From Clostridia bacterium (GTDB lineage: Bacteria > Bacillota > Clostridia > Oscillospirales > SIG627): a stretch of DNA of 53,578 nt. Below, one piece after another: positions 8,455 to 16,784 of this stretch. The stretch spans positions 1-53,578 of the forward strand of contig JAFWZW010000002.1 of assembly GCA_017517325.1 (NCBI GenBank). The letters run 5' to 3'. The translations under genes and the position numbers were made by a program. The stretch's first letter is position 1; each line of letters begins with the position of its first letter. The notes below the pieces were generated by a model. That model was not told the DNA's origin. It made no database searches and worked only from the letters and a program-made list of their open reading frames with translations.

Positions 8455-8949
8455 TTACTCCGTTACGTAAATTTGGTTTTCATTCAGATCGAGTGTACTG
8501 GCAACCAGACCAATGATCCGCCTCCGCAGATTTTCGTTTTCTGCCCCTTTGCAAACGACGCTTGCGCCCTTTACCTTGGGGAGCCGCGTTTGGGTGAGGA
8601 TCGGCTGGGTCTGACCTGCGGAATCCTCCTGCATGGTCAAAAAGCTTTCCCAGCTTTCTTTTTCCCCCGATAAGCTTTTGGCGGTTTGGCTGGCGTATTG
8701 ATATGAGATCCCCCCCTCCAACGTGATCATGACCGAGACCTGGCTGACCCCTTCCATTTTTTCCAAAATGCCGCAAAGTCGGTTTTCCAGATCTGCAGTG
8801 TAGGCAGTCTCGTCAAAGACTGTCTCTTTGGCAGAATTGGTCTTGTCACCAAAAGGATATTCAGAAAGAATGAGAAAAATGATTCCCAGCACCAAACAAA
8901 TTCCAATGATCCATTTCTTTTTTTCTTCAAGCTTTCTTTTTGCGGTCAT
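8455..8949 (-). CDS. spoIIIAG: Stage III sporulation protein AG
   Basis: Ring-forming channel component of the SpoIIIA complex, 164 residues. One N-terminal membrane span (WIIGICLVLGIIFLIL) follows a basic leader. The external domain contains YTADLENRLCGILEKMEGV and VSVMITLEGG, typical of the RBM fold in SpoIIIAG, and ends with GAENENLRRRIIGLVASTL. The start overlaps the spoIIIAF stop by four bases (ATGA). The next gene follows after 10 bases. Confidence 0.93.
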   Translation of the reverse strand: MTAKRKLEEKKKWIIGICLVLGIIFLILSEYPFGDKTNSAKETVFDETAYTADLENRLCGILEKMEGVSQVSVMITLEGGISYQYASQTAKSLSGEKESWESFLTMQEDSAGQTQPILTQTRLPKVKGASVVCKGAENENLRRRIIGLVASTLDLNENQIYVTE

Positions 8950-9398
8950 ACCGACTCCTTTCCCTCGTAAGTGGTGAGGATTTTAAAATTCATTTCCAAA
9001 AAGCGGGCAATTTCTTTGCCTGTTTTTTCATTTTCACATAAGACTCGTATTCCCGTCGGGATCGAAGCTTCATCCGCCAAAATCTTAAGGGTGAAGGTTG
9101 CATCGGGGAATGCGTCACGAGCGCTCTTAAGTATTCGCTGTGAGCTTTTTTCCAGTATGATCTCCTCCGGTGCTATATCCGCTCTTTCGCTCGCCGCTTC
9201 TGCCAAAGGAAGGGGGGCATCCTTCCATTCCCCTTTAACGAATCTTATAACGGGAGAGGCTACCGTAAAAATCAAAAGAAGAGAGATGAGAAATTTTACC
9301 GTTCCGAAAAGGGGTGAGCGCTCCCCCCGGGGTAAAAGGATCCTTGCAAGCATTGTCAAAAGGGAGCATAAGATCCACGTATAGGCCCAGTTTTTCAT
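8946..9398 (-). CDS. spoIIIAF: Stage III sporulation protein AF
   Basis: A 150-residue SpoIIIA component with two N-terminal membrane spans (AYTWILCSLLTMLARILL and FLISLLLIFTVASPVI) and a soluble RBM-like C-terminal half (FTLKILADEASIPTGIRVLC). Topology and length fit SpoIIIAF. Only one base separates it from the end of spoIIIAE, and it overlaps spoIIIAG by four bases. Identification rests partly on position in the operon. Confidence 0.88.
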   Translation of the reverse strand: MKNWAYTWILCSLLTMLARILLPRGERSPLFGTVKFLISLLLIFTVASPVIRFVKGEWKDAPLPLAEAASERADIAPEEIILEKSSQRILKSARDAFPDATFTLKILADEASIPTGIRVLCENEKTGKEIARFLEMNFKILTTYEGKESV

Positions 9399-9399
9399 T

Positions 9400-10509
9400 T
9401 TAAAGGTTTCCTTTTGCTTTTAAGAATAGGGTAATGGTGAAGATCAGGTAACACCCGTGAGAGATCATCAGCGCCAAAATAAGATCGTATAAGCGGGAAA
9501 AGGCCTTGAAGAATCGTCGGCATCTCTCTTCCCCCAAAATTTCACCCACTCCCGCCGCAAAGGATAAAAAGGTTTTTTGCAGGATCAAGGTGAGAACGGG
9601 CTGGAGCAGAATGGTCAAAAGCACCGCGAGGGCAACAACGCCGCATTCCGTTTTTACAAGCTGAAAGGAAGCCGTGAGGGTTTTGGTATTCTCTCCCACC
9701 AGAGTTCCCACTACGGGGATAAAATTGCCTGCCGCAAAGCGAACGGATCGCATAGTGAGGGAATCCGCCGCAGAAGCCAAGGCTCCCCGCAATGCCAAAA
9801 GCGTGGAGATCACCGTGAAAAAGAAAACGCAAAGTCGCTTGACCGTTTTTTGAACGAAATCAATGATCCCCGTAAGGCGCCCTTCTCCGATGCCTTCCAA
9901 AAATGAAAAGCAAAAAAGATAGCGCACGAGAGGGAAAAGAGCGTGGGTGGTAAAGGTGGATACGGCTGTGATAACGAAGGTGAGATGTGCGTTTTGTACG
10001 GCGGCGCCCTGCATCTGCCCCATCATAGTCAAAAGCACCGCTGAAATGGGCAAAAACGCAAGCATAAAAGCATTGGTGCTTTTTAAGGCGGTGGCAGAAA
10101 GGGATATGGTCTGATCTAAGCTTCGGTAACAAAAATAAGCCGCTGCCAAAAGAAAGAGCAGATCAAAGGCGCTTTCCATTCCACCTCCAAAGCTTTTTTT
10201 GATATGCTCAAACAAAACAGAAGCCAACAGCAGGGTACAGGTGCCGCAAAAAAGGTCAATGCTGTCCTGTAAGCCGCAGGAAAGGGCAGAAAGGAGCTTC
10301 TCCCAAATGAGAGAAAGTGAGCCGGAGGGGCTTTCCTCCTTTAAAAAACGGTTAATATCCTCTCGATCCTCTTGGTCCTGAATTGCTTCCCAAAGGGAAT
10401 CCGTCCCTGAAAATTCCCGCAAAGCGTCATCGGTTGCCGCCGCAGCCTGCTGAGAAAGAAGAATCAAGCAAAGTGGGATCAGAACAAGAAAAGAAAGAGC
10501 GCGCTTCAC
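9400..10509 (-). CDS. spoIIIAE: Stage III sporulation protein AE
   Basis: Polytopic membrane protein of the SpoIIIA channel, 369 residues. A cleavable-type signal sequence (LSFLVLIPLCLILLSQQ, ending AAAA) is followed by a short soluble part and about six to eight membrane spans. Family blocks include FMLAFLPISAVLLTMMGQ and FAAGNFIPVVGTLVGE, both typical of SpoIIIAE, and a late LILALMISHGCYLI span. It overlaps spoIIIAD by four bases. In Bacillus it is the large permease-like subunit thought to help assemble or feed the channel. Confidence 0.93.
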   Translation of the reverse strand: MKRALSFLVLIPLCLILLSQQAAAATDDALREFSGTDSLWEAIQDQEDREDINRFLKEESPSGSLSLIWEKLLSALSCGLQDSIDLFCGTCTLLLASVLFEHIKKSFGGGMESAFDLLFLLAAAYFCYRSLDQTISLSATALKSTNAFMLAFLPISAVLLTMMGQMQGAAVQNAHLTFVITAVSTFTTHALFPLVRYLFCFSFLEGIGEGRLTGIIDFVQKTVKRLCVFFFTVISTLLALRGALASAADSLTMRSVRFAAGNFIPVVGTLVGENTKTLTASFQLVKTECGVVALAVLLTILLQPVLTLILQKTFLSFAAGVGEILGEERCRRFFKAFSRLYDLILALMISHGCYLIFTITLFLKAKGNL

Positions 10510-10883
10510 GGTGCAATCTCCTCAAGAAGCACCATGATCTCCTCTAAAACGGGAATTGAGAGGCAGAGAAGCGCTCCCTTTCCACCCATTTCCAGCTTCG
10601 TTGCAATACCGTTTTCCCCCATATCACGGCAAAGATCGGCGCAAACGGAAACCAAAAGAGAAAGACCAAGTCCCTTCCAAACCAATTCGAAAAGGGGAGT
10701 CAGACCCGAACGTTCGGTGAGTGTTGAAAAGGTCTTCAGAATCGGAGTGACAGATTCCATGAAGAAGATCAGGATCAAAATGCCCGTGGCAACCGTAAGA
10801 AGCGTTTTGATCTTTGGGCTTAAAGGCGCAAGAATCGCCGATAGGATCACGGCGAACAGAGCGAAAAAACAGAGCCTCAGCAT
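10506..10883 (-). CDS. spoIIIAD: Stage III sporulation protein AD
   Basis: A 125-residue membrane protein with about four spans, including LCFFALFAVILSAILAPLSP, LLTVATGILILIFFME and LGLSLLVSVCADLC. It matches the SpoIIIAC/AD family in its longer AD form. I take the ATG at 10883, which overlaps the spoIIIAC stop by one base (TGATG). An upstream in-frame extension reading to 11021 would run through spoIIIAC in another frame and lacks hydrophobic character, so it is not used. Confidence 0.9.
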   Translation of the reverse strand: MLRLCFFALFAVILSAILAPLSPKIKTLLTVATGILILIFFMESVTPILKTFSTLTERSGLTPLFELVWKGLGLSLLVSVCADLCRDMGENGIATKLEMGGKGALLCLSIPVLEEIMVLLEEIAP

Positions 10884-11077
10884 CAGATCCCAAAGCTGTG
10901 GCGAACGGTGTTGATCAAGGCGGAGATCTCCCCGATGAGAAGCAGAAGCACAACGATGATCCCCCCTAAGGTCACGTAGCCCGCTTGCTCGTCCTTGCCG
11001 CTGCTTTTCAGTACCTGACACAGAACGCTGGCAAGCATCCCCACCCCTGCGATTTTCAGTAGCAACGTTACGTCCAT
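10883..11077 (-). CDS. spoIIIAC: Stage III sporulation protein AC
   Basis: A 64-residue, two-span membrane protein, the normal SpoIIIAC size. It begins MDVTLLLKIAGVGML and has the conserved KSSGKDEQAGYVTLGG loop and GEISALINTV end. The start at 11077 is supported by AAAGGAG 8 bases upstream. Longer reading to 11347 covers spoIIIAB sequence in another frame and is rejected. It lies 11 bases after spoIIIAB. Confidence 0.93.
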   Translation of the reverse strand: MDVTLLLKIAGVGMLASVLCQVLKSSGKDEQAGYVTLGGIIVVLLLLIGEISALINTVRHSFGI

Positions 11078-11088
11078 AGCCTTCTCCT

Positions 11089-11589
11089 TTAAATCAGTAA
11101 GATAAACAGTCCTACGCCAATACAAAGCCCGGTTGTCTGAGCGATGGAAGCATCGGCCTTCCTTTTTGCCCCTACCCGTTCTTCCTCCGAGTGTAATAAA
11201 GAAAGGATCTTTTTGCAGTCCCGAAGCTGTGCCTCTTTTGACTGCAGACCAAAGTATTCCCCAAATTCCAAAAGCTCGTTTTGCTCCCGTTCGCTGAGAA
11301 AGCTCTCTTGAAACAAAACGGTCAGCGAGCGTCGAAAGGCACCGCAAGGAGCTTTTTCGATCTCTTGTCGAAGTTGGGGCAAAAAGCCCGTTTTCTCCAG
11401 CTCACGGTCGCGAAATTGCAAAAAGATCTGATCTTGTGTGCGGGTGAAGGCATCAATTTCAAAGGCAACCGTTTCAAGGAGGTGCAGTAAGGATGCGCGT
11501 AGCCTTCCTTGTCTCAAAAGCTTCTCTTTTCTGTATAAGCCAATTAATATGGGTACGAGAGAAAGAAGCGTGATCCCCGTAACTCTCAC
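11089..11589 (-). CDS. spoIIIAB: Stage III sporulation protein AB
   Basis: A 166-residue protein with an N-terminal membrane span (ITLLSLVPILIGLY), a long helical cytoplasmic-type middle (LLHLLETVAFEIDAFTRTQD) and a C-terminal span (TTGLCIGVGLFILLI). This helical GspF-like arrangement is typical of SpoIIIAB. Its start overlaps the spoIIIAA stop by four bases. It is thought to link the SpoIIIAA ATPase to the channel. Confidence 0.9.
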   Translation of the reverse strand: MRVTGITLLSLVPILIGLYRKEKLLRQGRLRASLLHLLETVAFEIDAFTRTQDQIFLQFRDRELEKTGFLPQLRQEIEKAPCGAFRRSLTVLFQESFLSEREQNELLEFGEYFGLQSKEAQLRDCKKILSLLHSEEERVGAKRKADASIAQTTGLCIGVGLFILLI

Positions 11590-12491
11590 GGTATCACTTC
11601 CATACGGATACGGCTTTTGTAGCGCTCCCCGGGGATTCGCTCCAAGGTCGCCGCATAACGGAATACACGGGCTTCTATCAGCCTCTTTAATACAGGTCGT
11701 CGCCTTGCTTCCTCAAGGTTTGCGGCGTGTGCGGTTGCAAAAAGCATACAGCCGGCACCACCCATGGAAAGAAGTCGTTCTGCTTCGTCGCCGCCACCGA
11801 TCTCATCGCATAAAATAGCCTGGGGTGAAAAGAGCCTCGTTGCAATATCGATTCCTTCTTCCTTGCTATAACCGCGGATCACGTCGCATAACCCGCCCTT
11901 GTGAAGAAAAACGGAAGGGAAGATCTCGCCTCTTTCATCAATTACCGCTACGCGTAAAGGATCACGCCCTCGAAAACCTTTTGATAGGGTGCAGGCAAGA
12001 TCTCGCAGTAAGGTGGTTTTTCCCGCCCCGGGTGGAGAAAGAATCAGCGTGGAATCAAGGATGTTAGTCTCAAAAAAAGAGATCAAGGGCCTTGCCGCCC
12101 CGTTCACCTCCCGCGGGATCCTTAAATTTACCCCTTCAATGCACTCAGGTAAAAGGTTTTGAAAGCTACCTCTTGCAGGGCAAATTCCCAGTCGAAAGCC
12201 TTCATCGTTTACAAGAAAGCCCTCCTTCATCGTATCAAAAAAGCGGTAAACGCTTCCGCCGCAAAATGCACCGATGAAAGCGCGGATCTCTCCCTCTTCC
12301 GTTCGTAGGGCACGCTCTGCCGTGGCAATGCGGCCGTTTTCATCCAGAAGAACATTCCCCCTGAAATGAGTCAAAGAAAGAGGAAGGGATCGGCGAAGTC
12401 TGATCTCGCTGATCCCTTCCCAGTCACGAAAAGCGTCCAGCGCCTTTTGGATCCGAGGGGGAAATAGCTTTAATAGATTTTTCATTTCCAT
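11586..12491 (-). CDS. spoIIIAA: Stage III sporulation protein AA, channel ATPase
   Basis: Cytoplasmic ATPase that powers the SpoIIIA complex, similar to secretion ATPases (GspE/PilT type). The Walker A is SPPGAGKTTLLRDLA near residue 150; Walker B-like VAVIDERGEIFPS and the ILCDEIGG and ATAHAAN blocks follow. About 301 residues, normal length. I start at the ATG at 12491 because GCGAGG lies 9 bases upstream of it; an ATG at 12500 sits right against that site and is less likely. It heads the operon spoIIIAA-AB-AC-AD-AE-AF-AG-AH, all closely spaced or overlapping. Confidence 0.93.
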   Translation of the reverse strand: MEMKNLLKLFPPRIQKALDAFRDWEGISEIRLRRSLPLSLTHFRGNVLLDENGRIATAERALRTEEGEIRAFIGAFCGGSVYRFFDTMKEGFLVNDEGFRLGICPARGSFQNLLPECIEGVNLRIPREVNGAARPLISFFETNILDSTLILSPPGAGKTTLLRDLACTLSKGFRGRDPLRVAVIDERGEIFPSVFLHKGGLCDVIRGYSKEEGIDIATRLFSPQAILCDEIGGGDEAERLLSMGGAGCMLFATAHAANLEEARRRPVLKRLIEARVFRYAATLERIPGERYKSRIRMEVIP

Positions 12492-12520
12492 TATTTTCAT
12501 CCTCGCTTATTTGTTTAACC

Positions 12521-12546
12521 TTATGTATCGGCAGGGAAGAATAGAA
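12521..12546 (-). promoter_or_regulatory. Possible sigma-E-like promoter of the spoIIIA operon
   Basis: The minus strand reads GATACATAA at 12522-12530, close to the sigma-E -10 CATACAnT, with TCTATT upstream as a poor -35 at shorter than usual spacing. spoIIIA is transcribed by sigma-E in known species; this placement is tentative. Confidence 0.3.
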
Positions 12547-12585
12547 CAAAAAAAGAAGCCTGAATTGAAAATTCAGACTTCTTTT
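12547..12585 (-). terminator. Intrinsic terminator of the metallophosphoesterase gene
   Basis: On the minus strand an interrupted 12-bp stem (GAAGTCTGAATT pairing with AATTCAGGCTTC, one mismatch) is followed by a T-run (TTTTTTTGTTCT). The arm contains the stop codon of the metallophosphoesterase gene. Confidence 0.85.
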
Positions 12586-13300
12586 AATCAATGCGTACCG
12601 GTGTAAAGTTCCGATAATCGGAGCTGATCAGGGTAAAGTGGATCCCATCGCACTCCTCGTACAAGGGCTTCGTGCCCCAATTGTGAAGATGACCGTAATA
12701 GACTTGTTTAACACCGTATTCTTTTAAAACGTCTAAAATGGGGTTTTCTCGTTGGGCGGCGGTAATAATGGGGTAGTGGGAAAAGCAAATGATCTCGGGG
12801 GTATTGCCTTGCTCTGCTTCTTTTTCCCGTATGGCCTTTGCGGCCTCCAGCGACATTCGAAAGCGTATTGCCTCGCGCAGTAAGACCTTTTGGTCCTGTT
12901 CCGTCATTTTATCCTCGCACATCCATCCGCGGGAGCCGCAAAGAATTTTTCCTTGAGCGAGAATGGCATCGTTTTGCAAAAAACGAATGGTATCAAAACC
13001 GTTTTCTTTCAAAAAGGCGGAAAGCTTTGCTTTGGAGGGCCACCAGTAGTCGTGGTTTCCTTTCATCAGGATTTTTTCCCCGGGTAGCGCGTGGATGAAG
13101 GCAAGATCGGGCTTTGCATCCGCAAGATCCATTCCCCAGGAAATATCTCCGGGTATGACTACAGTATCCTCGGGGCGTACCATATAATTCCAGTATTCCT
13201 GCAGCCGGGCTTCAAAACCGGCCCAATTGCCACCAAACACGTCCATCGGCTTTTCACCTGAGAGGGAGAGGTGAAGATCGGCGAGGGTAAAGAGTGCCAA
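12584..13300 (-). CDS. Calcineurin-like metallophosphoesterase
   Basis: A 238-residue phosphoesterase with the five metal motifs in order: ADLHLS (D.H), PGDISWG (GD), MKGNHDYWW (GNHD), a later SHYPI and YYGHLHNWG (GHxH). I start at TTG 13300, which gives MALFTLADLHLS with AAAGGGG eight bases upstream. A GTG at 13309 would have no spacing to that site. Related proteins are single-copy cytoplasmic phosphoesterases of Clostridia with unknown substrate. The gene is divergent from the DUF1540 gene and convergent with nothing; it precedes spoIIIAA on the same strand, separated by a terminator. Confidence 0.9.
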   Translation of the reverse strand: MALFTLADLHLSLSGEKPMDVFGGNWAGFEARLQEYWNYMVRPEDTVVIPGDISWGMDLADAKPDLAFIHALPGEKILMKGNHDYWWPSKAKLSAFLKENGFDTIRFLQNDAILAQGKILCGSRGWMCEDKMTEQDQKVLLREAIRFRMSLEAAKAIREKEAEQGNTPEIICFSHYPIITAAQRENPILDVLKEYGVKQVYYGHLHNWGTKPLYEECDGIHFTLISSDYRNFTPVRID

Positions 13301-13372
13301 AAGCCTCACCCCTTTCGTATAAAATCAAAAAAATAAAACAAAATAAAAGAAAAAGAGAAAGGAATCAAAAAT

Positions 13373-13558
13373 ATGGAAGGCATTACGCTGGATTCTTCCG
13401 TACCGGAACACATCAAGGGCATTCGTTGTAATGTGAAAAACTGTGTTTACAACGATCAAAGCGCATACTGCACGGCGCGTCAGATCAGTGTCGGCCCCAG
13501 CTACGCAACTGCAGGGATCGATACCATCTGCGGCACCTTTCGCCCCCGAAACCGATAA
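13373..13558 (+). CDS. DUF1540 domain protein
   Basis: A 61-residue protein with one DUF1540 module: GIRCNVKNCVYND, then YCTARQISVG and a DTICGTF end. The four cysteines are spaced as in this family and probably bind a metal. The start has AAAGGAATC upstream. DUF1540 proteins are small, often sporulation-linked and of unknown role. A strong terminator follows at once, so it is monocistronic. Confidence 0.92.
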   Translation: MEGITLDSSVPEHIKGIRCNVKNCVYNDQSAYCTARQISVGPSYATAGIDTICGTFRPRNR

Positions 13559-13566
13559 GGGAGAAA

Positions 13567-13596
13567 GAGAGTACCTGAAAGGGTACTCTTTTTTTA
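13567..13596 (+). terminator. Terminator shared by DUF1540 and yraN (convergent)
   Basis: Stem AGAGTACC (13568-13575) with GGTACTCT (13582-13589) and a six-base loop, followed by a T-run to 13595. The yraN stop codon lies at its edge, so it may serve both strands. Confidence 0.88.
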
Positions 13597-13974
13597 TCCG
13601 TAAAAATAGCAGGGGGTGTGGATCACGTGGATCACGTCGGTCTCACTTCGCTCTAAATATAATTCCACTGCATCAAAGCGGGGTGTCAGCCCATGTGTCA
13701 GATCCGGTTCTTCCCAAATGAAGACCTTGGCGCATTTTCGAATGTGCCTCTGTTTGTTTCGGTCAATGCGGAAAATCCCTCTGCCGTATTCACGTGCGCT
13801 TTTCCAGGTGCGGGTCTTTACCTCTACGAACACAAGCTCGTCGTTCTCCTGCATGATCAGGTCGATCTCACCGTATTTTGTGTCGTAATTGGCACGAATA
13901 AAGGTCATACCCTTTTTTTCAAGGTATAGCCGCGCCAAATATTCACCTTTAGCGCCAAATTCTTTGTTATTCAC
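13594..13974 (-). CDS. YraN/UPF0102 family nuclease-fold protein
   Basis: A 126-residue protein of the UPF0102 family with a restriction endonuclease-like fold. Core motifs: GAKGEYLARLYLEKKG, then YGEIDLIMQ and VFVEVKTRT, which carry the E-D-EVK residues of the fold. GTG at 13974 is the likely start and overlaps the rnhB stop. The position after rnhB and rbgA is the common Firmicute arrangement. Its cellular role is not settled; nuclease activity is inferred from fold. Confidence 0.93.
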   Translation of the reverse strand: MNNKEFGAKGEYLARLYLEKKGMTFIRANYDTKYGEIDLIMQENDELVFVEVKTRTWKSAREYGRGIFRIDRNKQRHIRKCAKVFIWEEPDLTHGLTPRFDAVELYLERSETDVIHVIHTPCYFYG

Positions 13975-14570
13975 GCAAGCCCTCTTTTTTTCAAAAAGCT
14001 TTTTCGATGAATGGGGCTGGCACCGTGCTTTTCCACTGCTTCAAAATGTGCTTTTGTGGGGTATCCCTTGTGCTTGGCAAAGCCGTATTGCGGATAAGTC
14101 TTGTCCATTTCCAAGCATTCCCGATCACGCAGCACCTTTGCAATGATGGAGGCAGCAGCAATGCTGGGACTTTTTGCGTCTCCCTTTATCACGGGTACCG
14201 CTTCCTGCTGAAAGCCGCGGGCAATGTTTCCGTCTACAAGCAAAAATTCAGGCTTAATGTGAAGTGCTTCTACGGCCCGTCTCATTGCCAGCATACTGGC
14301 GTTTAAAATATTGATCTCATCGATCTCTTCAGGGGTAGCAGTTCCGTATCCCCAGGAAAGTGCGTTTTCCGTGATCTCCTGAAACAGAGCCTCCCGCTTC
14401 TTTTCCGAAAGCTTTTTAGAATCGTTGAGCCCTTCGGGAATATATCCCACCGGCAGGATCACCGCTCCTGCATAAACGGGTCCCGCCAAGGGACCGCGCC
14501 CCGCTTCGTCAAGGCCGCAAACCACCGAGATTCCTTGGGGGATCAGGCTTTTTTCGAAGGTGAAATCCAT
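13971..14570 (-). CDS. rnhB: Ribonuclease HII
   Basis: Removes ribonucleotides and RNA primers from RNA-DNA hybrids. The motif CGLDEAGRGPLAGPVYAGAV near residue 20 holds the catalytic D and E; LLVDGN and SIAAASIIAKVLRD carry the further Asp and conserved Ser/Lys, with D.E in LRDRECLEMD. 199 residues, normal for RNase HII. The ATG overlaps the rbgA stop by one base (TAATG), which suggests coupling. Confidence 0.97.
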   Translation of the reverse strand: MDFTFEKSLIPQGISVVCGLDEAGRGPLAGPVYAGAVILPVGYIPEGLNDSKKLSEKKREALFQEITENALSWGYGTATPEEIDEINILNASMLAMRRAVEALHIKPEFLLVDGNIARGFQQEAVPVIKGDAKSPSIAAASIIAKVLRDRECLEMDKTYPQYGFAKHKGYPTKAHFEAVEKHGASPIHRKSFLKKRGLA

Positions 14571-15430
14571 TATTTCGGTACCTCCAGCGTCATGCGCCCC
14601 AGCGTTCCGCTTCTGAATTCATCCAGAAGCACCGCAGAACAGCGCTCTTCGTTGACTACACCGCCACCTTGCAAAAATCCGCGCTTTCTGCCAATGGAAA
14701 GAAAGAGCTCGTACGGCTCCTCTTGAAGCTGCTCATCGGAAAGCTTATACCGCTCCTTTAAGGAAAGGGGATAAAGCGCCTGCAAACGTGCGCAAAGAAG
14801 GCAGGCAATCTCTTCGCTTTGAAGGATCGCGTCTTTGATGGCACCGGTCATAGCAAGATTTTCGCCGGTAACCACGTCTTCAAATTTTGGCCAAAGCACA
14901 CCGGGCATATCCAAAAGCTCCAGCTCAGCCGATGCCTTTACCCATTGCTTTGTTTTGGTGACACCCGGGCGGTTTTCCGCTTGGGCTTTTTTTGCCCCTG
15001 CAAAGCGGTTGATCAAGGTGGATTTTCCCACGTTGGGAATACCGACCACCATAGCCCGAATGGGTTTTTTCATTCCTTTTTCACGCTCTCTCTGTAGCTT
15101 CTCACGAAGTAGGTGTCGGGCGGCATCCATAATTTCGCGGGTACCTTTTCCGCTTTTGCAATCAACCGGAACGGGAACTGTATTCTCGTTTTGGCGGAAA
15201 TGCGTTTCCCAAAGCTTTGTTTTTTCAGGATCTGCAAGATCGGCTTTGTTTAAAATGATAACCGTTTTTTTATCTCCCAATAGGCTTTTGATCTCAGGGT
15301 TGCGGGAGCTTTCGGGAATCCTTGCATCCAATAACTCAAAAACAATATCCACGCTGCCGAGATTCTCTCGGATCAAACGGCGGGTTGCCGCCATATGACC
15401 CGGGAACCACTGAATAATACTACCGGGCAT
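14570..15430 (-). CDS. rbgA: Ribosome biogenesis GTPase RbgA (YlqF)
   Basis: Circularly permuted GTPase needed for late 50S assembly. It begins with IQWFPGHMAATRR, the family signature. G motifs occur in permuted order: NKADL (G4) near residue 61, GIPNVGKSTLINR (G1) near 130, then DMPGVLWP (G3). 286 residues and a helical C-terminal domain, as in RbgA. It starts directly after the lepB stop and is followed by rnhB, so the rplS-lepB-rbgA-rnhB-yraN order resembles that of other Firmicutes. Confidence 0.96.
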   Translation of the reverse strand: MPGSIIQWFPGHMAATRRLIRENLGSVDIVFELLDARIPESSRNPEIKSLLGDKKTVIILNKADLADPEKTKLWETHFRQNENTVPVPVDCKSGKGTREIMDAARHLLREKLQREREKGMKKPIRAMVVGIPNVGKSTLINRFAGAKKAQAENRPGVTKTKQWVKASAELELLDMPGVLWPKFEDVVTGENLAMTGAIKDAILQSEEIACLLCARLQALYPLSLKERYKLSDEQLQEEPYELFLSIGRKRGFLQGGGVVNEERCSAVLLDEFRSGTLGRMTLEVPK

Positions 15431-16306
15431 TTATTTTACCTTTCCGAATTTAGAAAAAGGAGTGACGCGAAGCATAACTCTTCCCATAATATAACGCTGG
15501 TCGATTTGCCCAACCGCTTCGCTGCGGCTGTCCAGCGAGTCGTTTCGATGGTCACCCATAACGAATACGCAGTTTTCTTCCACTACCAGCTCCGCTTCGT
15601 TATTCTCGTTTACGTTTAAATCTTCGGGGTTCATATTCAGCCCCTCTTCAAAGGCGATGTAATCCTCCTGAAGCTCCACGCCGTCAACCCAAACCTGCCA
15701 GGTCTGAAAATTGATCTTCAGCGTTTGGCCGCCTGTGGCAATGACGCGCTTGATCAGGGGCTCCGTTCCTCCCTTGTAATTAGGGGATTGCACCACAACG
15801 ATATCCCCGGTTTTCGGTTCATATAAAAGATCGGATATGATCAGATATTCCCGATCCTCCAAGGTAGGGAGCATAGAATCACCGCTTACCGTAACGCCGC
15901 GGAAAATGAGAGTGAAGATAAAGATAACCGCCGTCAGAGACAGGAGAAAGGACTTAAGCCAATCAAAAAGATTTCCCGCACCGGAAAGGGGCTCCTCATC
16001 GGGCTGCTCTTCAGCCGGGGGCTCTTTGTTATAAAGTTCGTCAAGGGTAACCTCTTCTTTTTTATCCTTGTTTTCATCCGTTTCTTCCGAAGCAAGTGAT
16101 TCTTCGGCACCTTCGGATTCGGTCTCTTCTTCAAAAGAGGGGTCTTCTTTTTTCTCTTCTGCTTCTTCATCTACCGCTTCAAAGGTGATCGTATCGGCTT
16201 CTTCCTGAAAAGAAGAAAAAGAAAAATCACGTTTCGCTCTGCGGCGAGGAGCGGAGGCGGTTTTCTCTTCAGTTTCGTTTTCGGGGGTGAGATCTAAATT
16301 ATCCAT
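15431..16306 (-). CDS. lepB: Signal peptidase I with long acidic N-terminal extension
   Basis: Membrane serine protease that removes signal peptides from exported proteins. One span (LLSLTAVIFIFTLIF) precedes SGDSMLPTL with the catalytic Ser; the general-base Lys is in LIKRVIATGG; GDHRNDSLDSR is the last family box. ATG at 16306 is chosen because GAAAGGA lies six bases upstream; a TTG at 16321 would place the ribosome site inside the gene. About 120 residues before the span are highly charged, rich in Glu and Lys, and are probably disordered on the cytoplasmic side. Such an extension is absent from Bacillus SipS-type enzymes. Confidence 0.95.
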   Translation of the reverse strand: MDNLDLTPENETEEKTASAPRRRAKRDFSFSSFQEEADTITFEAVDEEAEEKKEDPSFEEETESEGAEESLASEETDENKDKKEEVTLDELYNKEPPAEEQPDEEPLSGAGNLFDWLKSFLLSLTAVIFIFTLIFRGVTVSGDSMLPTLEDREYLIISDLLYEPKTGDIVVVQSPNYKGGTEPLIKRVIATGGQTLKINFQTWQVWVDGVELQEDYIAFEEGLNMNPEDLNVNENNEAELVVEENCVFVMGDHRNDSLDSRSEAVGQIDQRYIMGRVMLRVTPFSKFGKVK

Positions 16307-16319
16307 GATAAATCCTTTC

Positions 16320-16354
16320 AAAAAAAGAGAGAGGGACTTGTAAAGTCCCTCTCA
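16320..16354 (-). terminator. Intrinsic terminator between rplS and lepB
   Basis: Perfect 11-bp stem (16329-16339 with 16343-16353), three-base loop, then TCTTTTTTTG on the minus strand. The T-run ends at the lepB ribosome site, so lepB is expressed only by read-through or from a start inside this element. Confidence 0.88.
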
Positions 16355-16413
16355 GCAACTTAAATTGCAATCGAATGTGGCTGGCAAAAGTGACTTTTGC
16401 TGGTCCGTACCGA

Positions 16414-16755
16414 TTAGATCAGTTCCTTAACCTTAGCAGCCTTACCGACTCTGTCACGCAGATAGTACAGTTTTGCTCTGCGAACCTTACCGGTGCGAAC
16501 TACCTCAACCTTTTCAACTCTGGGAGAGTGCAGGGGGAAGGTCTTTTCAACACCTACGCCGTAGGAGATTCTTCTTACGGTGAAGGTTTCGGAAATACCA
16601 CCGTTTTTCTTAGCGATAACAGTGCCTTCGAAAAGCTGGATTCTTTCTCTGGTGCCTTCTACGATCTTGTTGTGAACGCGAACGGTATCACCAACGTTGA
16701 ACTGGGGAACTTCTTTCTTCAACTGCTCGTTTGTAAAAGCCTTAATCATATCCAT
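16414..16755 (-). CDS. rplS: 50S ribosomal protein L19
   Basis: L19 sits at the 30S-50S interface. The 113-residue protein has the family order: [48 protein letters not shown], then [13 protein letters not shown] and [11 protein letters not shown]. The ATG at 16755 has AAGGAGGG six to seven bases upstream. It is preceded by a structured leader and a strong sigma-A promoter, and followed by a terminator. Confidence 0.98.
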   Translation of the reverse strand: MDMIKAFTNEQLKKEVPQFNVGDTVRVHNKIVEGTRERIQLFEGTVIAKKNGGISETFTVRRISYGVGVEKTFPLHSPRVEKVEVVRTGKVRRAKLYYLRDRVGKAAKVKELI

Positions 16756-16784
16756 GACTGGCCCTCCTTAAATAAAAAAATTTA

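Noticed and set aside
10884-11021. Upstream extension of spoIIIAD
   Set aside because: It covers spoIIIAC in another frame; the ATG at 10883 gives the normal family length.
16307-16321. TTG start for lepB
   Set aside because: The ribosome site would fall inside the coding region; ATG at 16306 has correct spacing.
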